Translations under genes and position numbers: made by a program
Shown here: one piece after another, positions 35,329-43,725 of the stretch
Layout of the letters: every line of letters begins with the position of its first letter
How positions within the stretch are numbered: position 1 is the first letter of the stretch
Assembly (NCBI GenBank): GCA_035606795.1
Contig: DATNEI010000219.1
Location: 1 to 64,000 of the forward strand
Length of the DNA stretch: 64,000 nucleotides
Origin: UBA11740 sp035606795
GTDB taxonomy: Bacteria; Acidobacteriota; Blastocatellia; Pyrinomonadales; Pyrinomonadaceae
Direction of reading: 5' to 3'
Notes under the pieces: model-generated
The model's input: only the letters and a program-made list of their open reading frames with translations
Database searches by the model: none
What the model was told of the DNA's origin: nothing

Positions 35329-36474
35329 ATGCAGCCCACCATTTATCTCGCATTTGTTGATGACTGGGAACTGAGCGGCGATGGCTCAGGCGATCCGCGC
35401 GAGTTGCAGTTCGCGCCGATGCGCCAGCTGGTCGAAATCTACAACACGTACGGTGTGCACGGCTCGTTCAATGCCGAAGTCCTGCAACAGCTCACCTTTA
35501 GAAAATTTCAAAACGAGCATCCTGAATTGAAAGTGCTGGCGGATGAGTGGGACGACCAGGTTCGCGAAACCTTCCGGCAGGGTCACGACATTCAGCTCCA
35601 CATTCATCCGCAGTGGACCCGCGCCCAATACCAGGACGGGAAATGGAACTTGAGCGGCGACTGGTCGATTTTGAATTACACCGCCGCAGAAGCGCGCGAA
35701 TTGATAGCCCGCGGCAAGGAATATCTTGAAAACCTGCTGCGACCGGTTAAGGCCAACTACGCTTGCTATTCGTTTCGTTCCGGCTCGTGGTGCATCGCGC
35801 CCTCGCCTTTCATGCTGACCGTGCTGGCAGAATCCGGATTTGTTTTCGATATGAGCATTGTGGGCGGCGTGCGCTACGAAACCCGACGCATCAATCTCGA
35901 CTATTCGAATTGCGAAGAAGATTTCCTGCCTTATTATCCGTTGATGACAGACGCGCGGCGCGTTTCAGACAAGCCTGAACCGATTGTTTGCATTCCGACA
36001 AATCATTTTTACGGTTCACGCCGGAGCACGCTGCAGCATCATGCCCGCAAGGTGGGCGACAAACTGAAGATCGGCAAGCCGGCCGCGAACGCCAGCGCGG
36101 ACGTTCGCTCAGTGGCAGTCTACGGTCACGAATGGGCCCAGACGGCTCATGATTCTAAATTCAGACGTGTCTTTGATAAAGGCGTGGTTCCGTATCTGAA
36201 GGGACGTCATCTCATCTCTGATCTCGCGCAACTCGATTACTCGCTGATGTCCGAGATGCTCGCATCGATTCGTCGTCGCGCGCGGGCGAGCGGGCTCGAA
36301 GATATTCCGGTGATTCTCGAAAATCACACGAAGGACTTAAGGAACTTTTCACATATCGAGAGATTCATTTCCGATGTCGCCAACGCCGAGGACATCAGCT
36401 GCGTAACGTTAAGTGAACTCGCATATGAGTTAGGGCACGGACGTTTCGCCATCAAGACGCGCGCCACCAAATGA
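35329..36474 (+). CDS. Polysaccharide deacetylase-like protein (NodB superfamily)
   Basis: A 381-residue protein with features of the CE4/NodB hydrolase fold: N-terminal LAFVDDWE with the Asp pair, HDIQLHIHPQW as a His-x-x-x-His-x-His metal site, YSFRSGSW as the Arg motif, and a C-terminal VILENHTKDL with a His. It would remove acetyl groups from amino sugars, or is a related de-N/O-acylase. It has an unusual Trp/Glu-rich N-terminus and no signal peptide, pointing to a cytoplasmic step before export. The stop overlaps the next ATG by 4 bases. Confidence 0.78.
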   Translation: MQPTIYLAFVDDWELSGDGSGDPRELQFAPMRQLVEIYNTYGVHGSFNAEVLQQLTFRKFQNEHPELKVLADEWDDQVRETFRQGHDIQLHIHPQWTRAQYQDGKWNLSGDWSILNYTAAEARELIARGKEYLENLLRPVKANYACYSFRSGSWCIAPSPFMLTVLAESGFVFDMSIVGGVRYETRRINLDYSNCEEDFLPYYPLMTDARRVSDKPEPIVCIPTNHFYGSRRSTLQHHARKVGDKLKIGKPAANASADVRSVAVYGHEWAQTAHDSKFRRVFDKGVVPYLKGRHLISDLAQLDYSLMSEMLASIRRRARASGLEDIPVILENHTKDLRNFSHIERFISDVANAEDISCVTLSELAYELGHGRFAIKTRATK

Positions 36475-37130
36475 ATCGGGAACTGATTTCGCAAGCGTGC
36501 AATCTGAGGCTGAACCAGATTCGTGAGCGTGTCATGGCGCTCGATTCCGGCCGCTTTGGCGAAGGCGGCTTCTTCGTGACTTCAATCAGGGAAGTCTTGC
36601 GTGATACGCCTGAGGCAAACTCTCGCCTGCAATGCTTTTCCGCGCCGAGTCAGTGGTCCGCGAGCGGTACCGATTGTCTTACCGCATTGCGCGTGCTCGC
36701 TTTGCACGGCGCGAATACAAACTCAGCCGAGCCCTATCCCGCGCCGGAGAGATTTCTCGATCAGTTACGATCAAAAGTCGTCGCGCGCGAGACGCTGTTT
36801 GATTTGCTGGTCGACAGGTACGTCTGGCCGTTGAATTTCTCTTTCGCTGCCGAAGAGCCGATCCGGGAATTCCTTTTGATGCGGTTGATGGTTGCAGATC
36901 GCACGCGGATTGAGAACGCGTCTGCGGCAGCGGTTGATACGGACGAACTGATGCTGAAGCTCAATCTGCTGGCGTTGCATTCAGGCACGACAAATGATTT
37001 GAGGTTCCTCGACGCGCTGAACTACTATTACGAGTTGTTGCCCGCGACGTTGTTTCCCGAATCGCAAAACGCGTGGCTAATGGTTTCCTGGCTGGCGCTG
37101 TACGCGCGGGCGCTGAATTCCTGGTCGTAA
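36471..37130 (+). CDS. Unknown protein in the glycan locus
   Basis: A 219-residue soluble helical protein without recognised motifs. Stretches such as RFLDQLRSKVVARETLFDLL, IREFLLMRLMVADRTR and LKLNLLALHSGTTNDLRFLD look like amphipathic helices of a repeat-like or scaffold domain. No signal or membrane segment. Its start overlaps the deacetylase stop (ATGA) and 9 bases separate it from the formyltransferase, so it is translated with these two sugar-modifying enzymes and may be an accessory subunit of one of them. Confidence 0.75.
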   Translation: MNRELISQACNLRLNQIRERVMALDSGRFGEGGFFVTSIREVLRDTPEANSRLQCFSAPSQWSASGTDCLTALRVLALHGANTNSAEPYPAPERFLDQLRSKVVARETLFDLLVDRYVWPLNFSFAAEEPIREFLLMRLMVADRTRIENASAAAVDTDELMLKLNLLALHSGTTNDLRFLDALNYYYELLPATLFPESQNAWLMVSWLALYARALNSWS

Positions 37131-37139
37131 TCGCTTCAC

Positions 37140-37874
37140 ATGCGCATCGGCATCCTGGCAAATTCGCTTCCCGCGGCGCTGCCGATCTACGAAGAAGTGC
37201 GGCAAGTCGCGGGCAGCGAGATCTTTGTGCTGCTGCTTCCAGCCACTAATCAGGTGAACTATCGAAGTCTGCTGCGGCACGCTGCGCGTTTCTTGCTGAA
37301 GCCGGGCCGCGTGAGGTCTTTGCAATTAAGTTGGAAGCGAGCCGTAATTCCGCTGCGCAAATCGTTACAGGACGCCGAAACGATCACCAGGCTAAGAGCT
37401 TTGCAACTCGATGTCGGCCTGCACAAATCTGGAACTATCTACCGGCGGGAAACGATCGAGAGTTTTCGTCTCGGAATTCTGAATGCGCACATTGGTATTT
37501 TGCCGAAGTATCGCGGGCGAAGTGTGATGGAGTGGTCACTGCTGCAGGGCGATCCGACCGGCATCTCAGTTTTCTTCATCGACGAAGGGATTGACACCGG
37601 CGAGCGGATCGTCTTTTCGGAAACGGTTGATGTGTCACGGTGCCAGTCTCTCGATGAGGCCAAACAGTATCTTTTCGATCAGGATGCGCGCATGTATCGC
37701 CGCGCGATTGAGCTACTTGCCGGCCCCAATCCAGAATTTCAAATCAATGATGGTTCGGGTCATCGTTATTACGTGATGTCGAAGCTCTTTCAGGGAGTCG
37801 CTGAGCAGTGCTTGGTGGCACAGACTTCAGTCTGTGAGGACCATCGCAAGAATCAACTGGAAGACACAGACTGA
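37140..37874 (+). CDS. Formyltransferase-family protein (Fmt-like, probably sugar N-formyltransferase)
   Basis: A 244-residue protein with the 10-formyl-THF-dependent formyltransferase core: LNAHIGILPKYRGRSVMEWSL carries the Asn and His of the catalytic triad and FIDEGIDTGERI carries the Asp. It is shorter than Met-tRNA formyltransferase (about 310) and lacks its C-terminal tRNA domain, so it resembles enzymes that formylate amino sugars. The deacetylase next door could free the amine. The last about 19 residues and the stop are encoded by an inverted repeat (37816-37885) and probably do not belong to the ancestral protein. Confidence 0.87.
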   Translation: MRIGILANSLPAALPIYEEVRQVAGSEIFVLLLPATNQVNYRSLLRHAARFLLKPGRVRSLQLSWKRAVIPLRKSLQDAETITRLRALQLDVGLHKSGTIYRRETIESFRLGILNAHIGILPKYRGRSVMEWSLLQGDPTGISVFFIDEGIDTGERIVFSETVDVSRCQSLDEAKQYLFDQDARMYRRAIELLAGPNPEFQINDGSGHRYYVMSKLFQGVAEQCLVAQTSVCEDHRKNQLEDTD

Positions 37875-37885
37875 AGTCTGTGCCA
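37816..37885. repeat. TGGCACAGACTTCAGTCTGTG inverted repeat at the 3' end of the formyltransferase gene
   Basis: Two palindromic blocks, CACAGACTTCAGTCTGTG and CACAGACTGAAGTCTGTG, face each other as arms TGGCACAGAC...GTCTGTGCCA. The TGA stop is inside the right arm and AsnB starts 12 bases after the element. Confidence 0.85.
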
Positions 37886-37896
37886 CAAAATAGAGA

Positions 37897-39822
37897 ATGT
37901 GCGGTATCTGCGGAGTCTGGGAGTACGGCGCGGCGCGCGGGAATGTCGGGCGCGAGCTGCTCGTGTCGATGCGCGACGTGATGACGCACCGCGGGCCGGA
38001 CGACGCGGGCGAACTTGTCTTCGATGATGCGCGTGGCGGATTTGGATTCCGGCGATTATCAATCATCGACTTGTCAGAGGCCGGACATCAGCCGATGCGT
38101 GGCTGTACCGATCGCGTGTGGCTGGTTTTCAACGGCGAGATTTATAACCACGCTCAATTGCGCGCCGGCCTTCAGCAGCGCGGACACTCCTACGCCTCAC
38201 AAACCGATTCGGAAACGATTCTGCATCTGTACGAAGAGCGCGGCCTGGATTTCGTCCAGGACATCGAAGGCGATTTTGCGATCGCGATCTGGGATGCCGA
38301 TCGCGAACGGCTGGTGCTCGCGCGCGATCGCGCCGGCGTAAAGCCGCTCTATTTCCACCAGGCGAACGGTCGCTTCATTTTTGCCTCGGAAATCAAAGCG
38401 ATTCTGCAGCACCCGGCAGTCACGCCGGAAGTTAACGAAGAAGCGCTTTATCACTATCTCACGTTTCTGACCACGCCGGCGCCGCAGACACTTTTTCGCG
38501 GTGTCCAAAAAATTCCGGCCGGTCACATGCTCGTCATCGAGCGCAGCGGTGAAACGCACCTGACTCAATACTGGGATGCGCTGCCGCCCGAATCTGCGAA
38601 GGCTGAAACTTCTGAAGAAGCACATCAGGAAAAAATTCTCGAGTTGCTGCGCGCGTCGATCAAAAAACGGATGATGGCGGACGTGCCGTTTGGAGTTTTC
38701 CTTTCCGGCGGTGTGGACTCATCAGCAAACGTAGCCTTGATGTCAGAACTGATGACGCAACCGGTGCGCACGTTCACCGTGGGTTTTCACGACGCGGTTG
38801 ATTTAAACGAGCTGGACGCGGCGCGCTCTTTATCTCAACGTTACCAAACCGATCACCATGAAGTGATCATTGGCCGGGAAGAGATGGAGAAGTTTCTTCC
38901 TGAACTCGTGTTTCACCAGGACGAGCCTATCGCCGATCCGGTGTGTGTGCCGCTGTACTACGTTTCGAAACTGGCGCGCGATTCAGGCACGATCGTGGTG
39001 CAGGTGGGCGAAGGCTCAGACGAAATCTTTGGCGGCTACGATTGGTTCGGAACGTATCTGCGCATCGAAGAACGATTCTGGCGTTACGCCGAGAAGGCCC
39101 CCTTGGCTGCGCGCCGCGCGGCAGCTGCGGTCGGCGTGCCGCTCGCACAGAAGACTTTCAAAAAGCAGAAAGCCGGCGAGTTGATGCGGCGACTGGGCGC
39201 CGATCAGCCTCTGTTTTGGGGTGGCGTCGGTGTCTTCGATGAAACAACCAAGCCGAAAGTCTTGTCGGAGCAGTTGCGCGCGCGCTACAACGGGCTTTCG
39301 ACGCATGATGTGGTCGCGCGTTATCTCGACACTATCGCGAGTGCGCGCCCGAACTCAGATTTTGCTGCGCGCATGACTTATCTCGAATTAAAACTGCGCC
39401 TGCCGGAACTGCTTCTGATGCGCGTCGACAAGATTACGATGAGCACATCGGTTGAAGCTCGTGTGCCGTTTCTCGATCATCATTTGATCGAATACGCGCT
39501 TGCGTTGCCACGCGAGTTGAAAGTCAAAGGCGGCACGGGCAAACACATTTTGAAGCGGGCGCTGGAATCGATTTTGCCGCGCGAGCTGCTTTACAAACCG
39601 AAGCGTGGGTTTGGCGCGCCGGCGCGCGAGTGGTTCCGCGGGCCCGGAGGCGTGGAACTTGTTCAGCTCGTGATGAACTCGCGGATGCGAGAGCGCAATT
39701 TCTTCGACTATAAATTTATCGAGCGCCTGGTGGATGAGCATCGACGCGAACAGAATGATTGGAGCGCGCATCTCTGGTGCTTGCTGAATCTGAGCGTGTG
39801 GTACGACCGTTGGATCGGGTAG
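37897..39822 (+). CDS. asnB: AsnB-type glutamine-dependent amidotransferase (first copy)
   Basis: A 641-residue asparagine-synthetase-like enzyme. The N-terminal Cys (MCGICG) and GATase II domain (RGPDDAG, FNGEIYNHAQLR) release ammonia from glutamine; the C-terminal domain has the ATP-pyrophosphatase loop FLSGGVDSSANV and VGEGSDEIFGGYDW. It would make an amide from a carboxylate. Free asparagine synthesis is possible, but in glycan loci such enzymes amidate uronic acids, and the nearby UDP-sugar dehydrogenase supplies a carboxyl group. No repeat is seen within the coding region. Confidence 0.93.
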   Translation: MCGICGVWEYGAARGNVGRELLVSMRDVMTHRGPDDAGELVFDDARGGFGFRRLSIIDLSEAGHQPMRGCTDRVWLVFNGEIYNHAQLRAGLQQRGHSYASQTDSETILHLYEERGLDFVQDIEGDFAIAIWDADRERLVLARDRAGVKPLYFHQANGRFIFASEIKAILQHPAVTPEVNEEALYHYLTFLTTPAPQTLFRGVQKIPAGHMLVIERSGETHLTQYWDALPPESAKAETSEEAHQEKILELLRASIKKRMMADVPFGVFLSGGVDSSANVALMSELMTQPVRTFTVGFHDAVDLNELDAARSLSQRYQTDHHEVIIGREEMEKFLPELVFHQDEPIADPVCVPLYYVSKLARDSGTIVVQVGEGSDEIFGGYDWFGTYLRIEERFWRYAEKAPLAARRAAAAVGVPLAQKTFKKQKAGELMRRLGADQPLFWGGVGVFDETTKPKVLSEQLRARYNGLSTHDVVARYLDTIASARPNSDFAARMTYLELKLRLPELLLMRVDKITMSTSVEARVPFLDHHLIEYALALPRELKVKGGTGKHILKRALESILPRELLYKPKRGFGAPAREWFRGPGGVELVQLVMNSRMRERNFFDYKFIERLVDEHRREQNDWSAHLWCLLNLSVWYDRWIG

Positions 39823-39840
39823 GCTGAGTGAATCCGACCG

Positions 39841-40001
39841 CGGCTCTGCCGCCCGATGTGAGGAAAGGCTTTGCCTTTCCGTGATCAATGATTTTTCTTT
39901 TTTCTCTCTTTTGGCGAGGCTGCGCCTCGCCAAAAGAGAAGAATGAATAGAATGCCTCTACCGGAAGGCCGGAGGCCTTCCGCACATCAGGCGGCAAAGC
40001 C
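39841..40001. repeat. Second nested element of the GGCGGCAGAGCC family
   Basis: Arms CGGCTCTGCCGCCCGATGTG (39841) and CGCACATCAGGCGGCAAAGC (to 40001) enclose palindromes GGAAAGGCTTTGCCTTTCC, GGCGAGGCTGCGCCTCGCC and GGAAGGCCGGAGGCCTTCC. It fills most of the gap between AsnB and the flippase gene. Confidence 0.82.
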
Positions 40002-40027
40002 ACCAATGTGCTATCAAAGGTATAAAG

Positions 40028-41395
40028 ATGCCAGCTTCAGCAACGGCCACAACATCGCTGGACGAACCTGTCTTCGGCAGCTTCGTCTCGGGCGTGGCCC
40101 TGACGTTCGGCACGCGACTGCTGATGCTGGTGGGAGTTTTTGGCTCCGGACTGATCGTTGCGCGTTGGCTCGGCCCTGAAGGCTTCGGTACTTACGCTGT
40201 TTTGAATGTCACGGTGGCGCTCGCGTTGCAAATTGGCAGCGCGGGACTGCCTTCGGCGAACACATATTTCATAGCGCGTGATCGCTCGACGGCCGGTCCA
40301 ATCTGGGCGAATGCAATTGTGTTCGGACTGTCGATCGGAGTCTTGCTCACTATGGTAGTAATGGCGCTGGCCTGGATGAAGCCCGCGCTCTTCGGCGGAG
40401 TCTCACTGAAACTGCTGGCCATCGCCGCGGCTGCCATACCGTCTCAGCTTCTGTTTCTCCTGGCTCTCAACGTTTTGTTGGCGTTGGATCGACTTCGTCA
40501 ACTCAATCTGTTTGACGCGCTGCTGCCGGCTTTGGTGCTGGTCAATGTGGTTATTGCCCTCGTCTTACTGCACCAGGAACTGTTCTTCCTGATTCTTCTG
40601 AATACGGTGGCGGGAACGCTTCTGACATTAGTCGTGGCGCTCTATCTTCGGCGAGTCGTTGTGGAGCAGAAACAGTCGCGAGGGATAAGACCGGATGCGC
40701 GTTTGTTGAAAGCTATGGTTGCTTACGGCGTGAAGTTCTACATTTCGATCATGGCTGGAGTGATTATCCTGCGCACTGATCTGCTAATCGTGAATCGCTT
40801 TCGCGGCGCGGCAGAAGCCGGCGTGTACGGCGTCGCGTCGCAGTTTTCCTTTTTGCTCTTGATGTTACCGGGGGTGATTGCCACGCTGTTGTTTCCGCGC
40901 GTGGCCGCATCGCAGGACACCCACGGTGAATTCGCTGTGCGCGTGACCCGTCATGCGACACTAATAATGTTGCTGACGTGCGCGGGCGCGGCCGGGTTAG
41001 CGTTCTTGTTGCCTTTTATCTACGGCGCGCGGTTCTCTGACGCGACCGTGCAATTGCTCTTACTATTACCGGGAATCTTTCTGATGGGTTTAGAGTCCGT
41101 CCTCGTCCAGCACTTCACCGGCACGGGTCTGCCCATGGCGATCCCAGTTTTTTGGATCGTCACGGTCATTTGCAACATTGGTTTGAATTTACTGGTGGTG
41201 CCGAGGTTTGGCGCGCGCGGCGCAGCCGTCACTTCCACGTTGAGCTATGCCCTCATCTTCGTGCTGGTCGCCGTCTATTTTCGCGTGAAGACAGGGCGCA
41301 GCGCATCAGAGACTTTCATTCTGCGCATTCATGAGCTGCGCAGCCTTTTAAGGCTTCAGCCCGCGATCTCTTCGCCTTCGAAAGCTTCGTCTTAG
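40028..41395 (+). CDS. Wzx-type polysaccharide/O-antigen flippase
   Basis: A 455-residue polytopic protein with about 12 to 14 membrane helices and the Wzx/MATE-like polysaccharide-transport pattern (VARWLGPEGFGTYAVLN, LRTDLLIVNRFRGAAEAGVYGVASQF, VLVQHFTGTGLPMAIP). It would flip a lipid-linked glycan unit across the inner membrane. It is followed 7 bases later by a glycosyltransferase gene, and together with the other cluster members implies a Wzx-dependent pathway; no polymerase was recognised. Confidence 0.88.
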   Translation: MPASATATTSLDEPVFGSFVSGVALTFGTRLLMLVGVFGSGLIVARWLGPEGFGTYAVLNVTVALALQIGSAGLPSANTYFIARDRSTAGPIWANAIVFGLSIGVLLTMVVMALAWMKPALFGGVSLKLLAIAAAAIPSQLLFLLALNVLLALDRLRQLNLFDALLPALVLVNVVIALVLLHQELFFLILLNTVAGTLLTLVVALYLRRVVVEQKQSRGIRPDARLLKAMVAYGVKFYISIMAGVIILRTDLLIVNRFRGAAEAGVYGVASQFSFLLLMLPGVIATLLFPRVAASQDTHGEFAVRVTRHATLIMLLTCAGAAGLAFLLPFIYGARFSDATVQLLLLLPGIFLMGLESVLVQHFTGTGLPMAIPVFWIVTVICNIGLNLLVVPRFGARGAAVTSTLSYALIFVLVAVYFRVKTGRSASETFILRIHELRSLLRLQPAISSPSKASS

Positions 41396-41402
41396 CCCGC
41401 TC

Positions 41403-43025
41403 ATGAAAATAGCCCTCTTAAATCTGAGCGGTGATCCAAACCGCGCCCAGGAAGAGTTGCAGCGGCGATATCCAGATTCGATAGTCGAGGCGATTAATCG
41501 TGATGAGTTTCAGTCCGCCTCAGCTGCGCAACGTGTCCGCACCGTGCGCGCACTCGGTCCGGATGTTTTCGCAGTGGCCACTGAACGTCTGGTGTGGCAG
41601 CGTGGCCAGAATGCATTTTTGTTTTTAGGCGCGCTCGCTTCGGCTAAACAATCTGTGATTGTCGACATGTACGGCGGATGGCGGGAAGAAGCGAAGTTGC
41701 ACGCACTCGCTCATGCGCCGGCGCGGCTCGCCAGAGAGTTCACCACCAGTCGAGCCGCGCTAAAACGCGCGGCCGCCGAGCTCAAAAGACTCGAGGCGGC
41801 TATCGATCGCGGAGAACATCGTCAAGCGGATCTGCAGCCTGTGGAGAATCCGAAGATTGTTTATCTGCGCGCTTCACCCGGACCCGGAACGCAAGCGGGT
41901 GGCGCGTCGAGTCACATCAACGGTTTCGTGAATGCTGTCCGCGCGCTCGGAGTGAACATTTCGCTAATCAGCAATGACGAGATTGCCGGCATGGAATCCG
42001 CGCCCCTCAAAATAATCTGGCCCACGCCGATTGGTTCATCACGCGCCGCATTCGACATCTACAACAATCTGCTTTTCACGGCCGCCGCGATTCGCGAGCT
42101 TGAGCAACAATCGCCGGATTTTATCTATCAACGTTATGCGCGTTTCAGTTGGGCCGGCGTGGCCGCGGCGATGCATACAAAGCGGCCGCTATTTCTCGAA
42201 TTCAACGGATCAGAAGTCTGGGTCGGTCAGCACTGGGACCGGGTCGACAAGTTGGATCTGCTGGCGCGATACGAAAGTCTGAACCTGAAAGCTGCGGCGC
42301 GAATTTTCGTCGTATCACAGGTCGAGCGCACGACTCTCTTGAACGCCGGCATCGCCGCGGAGAGAATCATCGTTAACCCAAACGGCGCCGATGTCGAAAA
42401 ATTCAGGCCGCAGATTGGCGGCGACGAAGCGCGCCGTGAACTTGGCGTCGCGCCGGATGAGACTCTCGTTGGGTTTGTCGGAACCTTTGGACCATGGCAC
42501 GGGGTTGAAGTGCTGGCAGAAGCAATCAGGCACGTACCTCGCGATGCCCGCATCCGTTTTCTTCTGATTGGCAGCGGCGCGTTACGGGGACGAGTCGAAG
42601 AGATGCTCCGTGACGCCGACCTCCTTGATCGGGTGAACATGAAAGGCGTCGTGGAGCATGATGAAGTTCCGCGTTTGCTGGATGCTTGTGACATTCTGGT
42701 TTCACCACATGTGCCGCTTACCGCAGGACGTGAGTTTTTTGGCTCGCCCACCAAGCTGTTTGAATACATGGCCATGGGCAAAGCCATTGTCGCCAGCCGT
42801 CTCGGCCAGATTGCCGACGTGCTCAGCGATGAGAAAACTGCGCTGCTCGTCGAACCGGGGAACGTCCGCGAGCTTTCTGGCGCTATTATGAAACTGGCTG
42901 AGTCGCCCAATCTTCGTGAACAGCTGGGAGCCGCGGCACGTCAGGCTGCGATGCGCGGCCATACGTGGGCACATAATGCCGCGAGAGTACTCGACGCTTA
43001 TCAGTCGCTGCGAAATGACAACTAA
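41403..43025 (+). CDS. Family 4 glycosyltransferase with N-terminal extension
   Basis: A 540-residue protein. Residues about 150-540 form a GT-B fold of GT4 type: ASPGPGTQAGGASSHINGF at the N-lobe, NPNGADVEKFRP and the Glu-x7-Glu region VPRLLDACDILVSPH...GREFFGSPTKLFEYMAMGK in the nucleotide-sugar lobe. Residues 1-150 are an extra domain (start KIALLNLSGDPNRAQEELQ, with VDMYGGWREEAKLHAL) that I cannot place; it may be a partner-binding or second, degenerate transferase lobe. The sugar donor cannot be told. Confidence 0.85.
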   Translation: MKIALLNLSGDPNRAQEELQRRYPDSIVEAINRDEFQSASAAQRVRTVRALGPDVFAVATERLVWQRGQNAFLFLGALASAKQSVIVDMYGGWREEAKLHALAHAPARLAREFTTSRAALKRAAAELKRLEAAIDRGEHRQADLQPVENPKIVYLRASPGPGTQAGGASSHINGFVNAVRALGVNISLISNDEIAGMESAPLKIIWPTPIGSSRAAFDIYNNLLFTAAAIRELEQQSPDFIYQRYARFSWAGVAAAMHTKRPLFLEFNGSEVWVGQHWDRVDKLDLLARYESLNLKAAARIFVVSQVERTTLLNAGIAAERIIVNPNGADVEKFRPQIGGDEARRELGVAPDETLVGFVGTFGPWHGVEVLAEAIRHVPRDARIRFLLIGSGALRGRVEEMLRDADLLDRVNMKGVVEHDEVPRLLDACDILVSPHVPLTAGREFFGSPTKLFEYMAMGKAIVASRLGQIADVLSDEKTALLVEPGNVRELSGAIMKLAESPNLREQLGAAARQAAMRGHTWAHNAARVLDAYQSLRNDN

Positions 43026-43725
43026 AGAAACAACGCCGGCTTCATCGCAGCTGGCGAAAGATCACTGGAACAAGACGCCTCTCTATATTTCTGAAGAGGA
43101 GCGTTATTCCATGTACCCGTGGTTGTACGACGCCGCGGAATTTAGAAACCACGCCGGCGAGCGGGTCCTGGAAATCGGATGCGGAACCGGATCCGACCTC
43201 CTTCAATTTGCTAAACATGGCGCCGTCGCCGTCGGCATTGATATAACACCGGAGCATCTGCGTTTAGCGCGGGAACGCGTTGGCCAGTTGGCGGAAGTGC
43301 GCGAGGCCGAAGCCACGGCGTTACCTTTCCCAAACGAGTCCTTTGATTATGTGTATTCGCATGGCGTGCTGCATCACATAGAGGCTCCGCGGCGGGTAGT
43401 CGACGAAATTTTTCGGGTGTTAAAGCCGGGAGGAAGATTCAATATTCATGTCTATGCTCGTTGGTCTTACTTTACGCTGTCGCGGATTCTGAAGCATGGT
43501 CGTAACTGGCGGCTCTGGTTCGAAAACAGCCGCGATCCTGTCCACATCGACTTTTATACCAAGCGAAATTTGCGCCGTCTGTTTTCGCCCGCCCAGCTAC
43601 AGATCGAGAAATATGAGTTTCGCCGGGCGCCTTTTCTCGCCTCAATGTTCGGCTTTTTTCTGGTGGCGAAAGGTACGCGACCCGTAAGAGGTGACGAAGC
43701 CGGCGCCGATCAAACTACTCAGTGA
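43015..43725 (+). CDS. SAM-dependent methyltransferase
   Basis: A 236-residue class I methyltransferase with motif I VLEIGCGTGSDLLQ, acidic end of strand 2 VGIDITPEH, and LPFPNESFDYVYSHGVLHHI. It is likely to methylate a sugar or glycolipid. The ATG at 43015 overlaps the glycosyltransferase stop by 11 bases and gives a domain that begins at the usual place; a longer frame upstream lies inside the transferase gene. The next gene starts on GTG overlapping its stop. Confidence 0.88.
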   Translation: MTTKETTPASSQLAKDHWNKTPLYISEEERYSMYPWLYDAAEFRNHAGERVLEIGCGTGSDLLQFAKHGAVAVGIDITPEHLRLARERVGQLAEVREAEATALPFPNESFDYVYSHGVLHHIEAPRRVVDEIFRVLKPGGRFNIHVYARWSYFTLSRILKHGRNWRLWFENSRDPVHIDFYTKRNLRRLFSPAQLQIEKYEFRRAPFLASMFGFFLVAKGTRPVRGDEAGADQTTQ

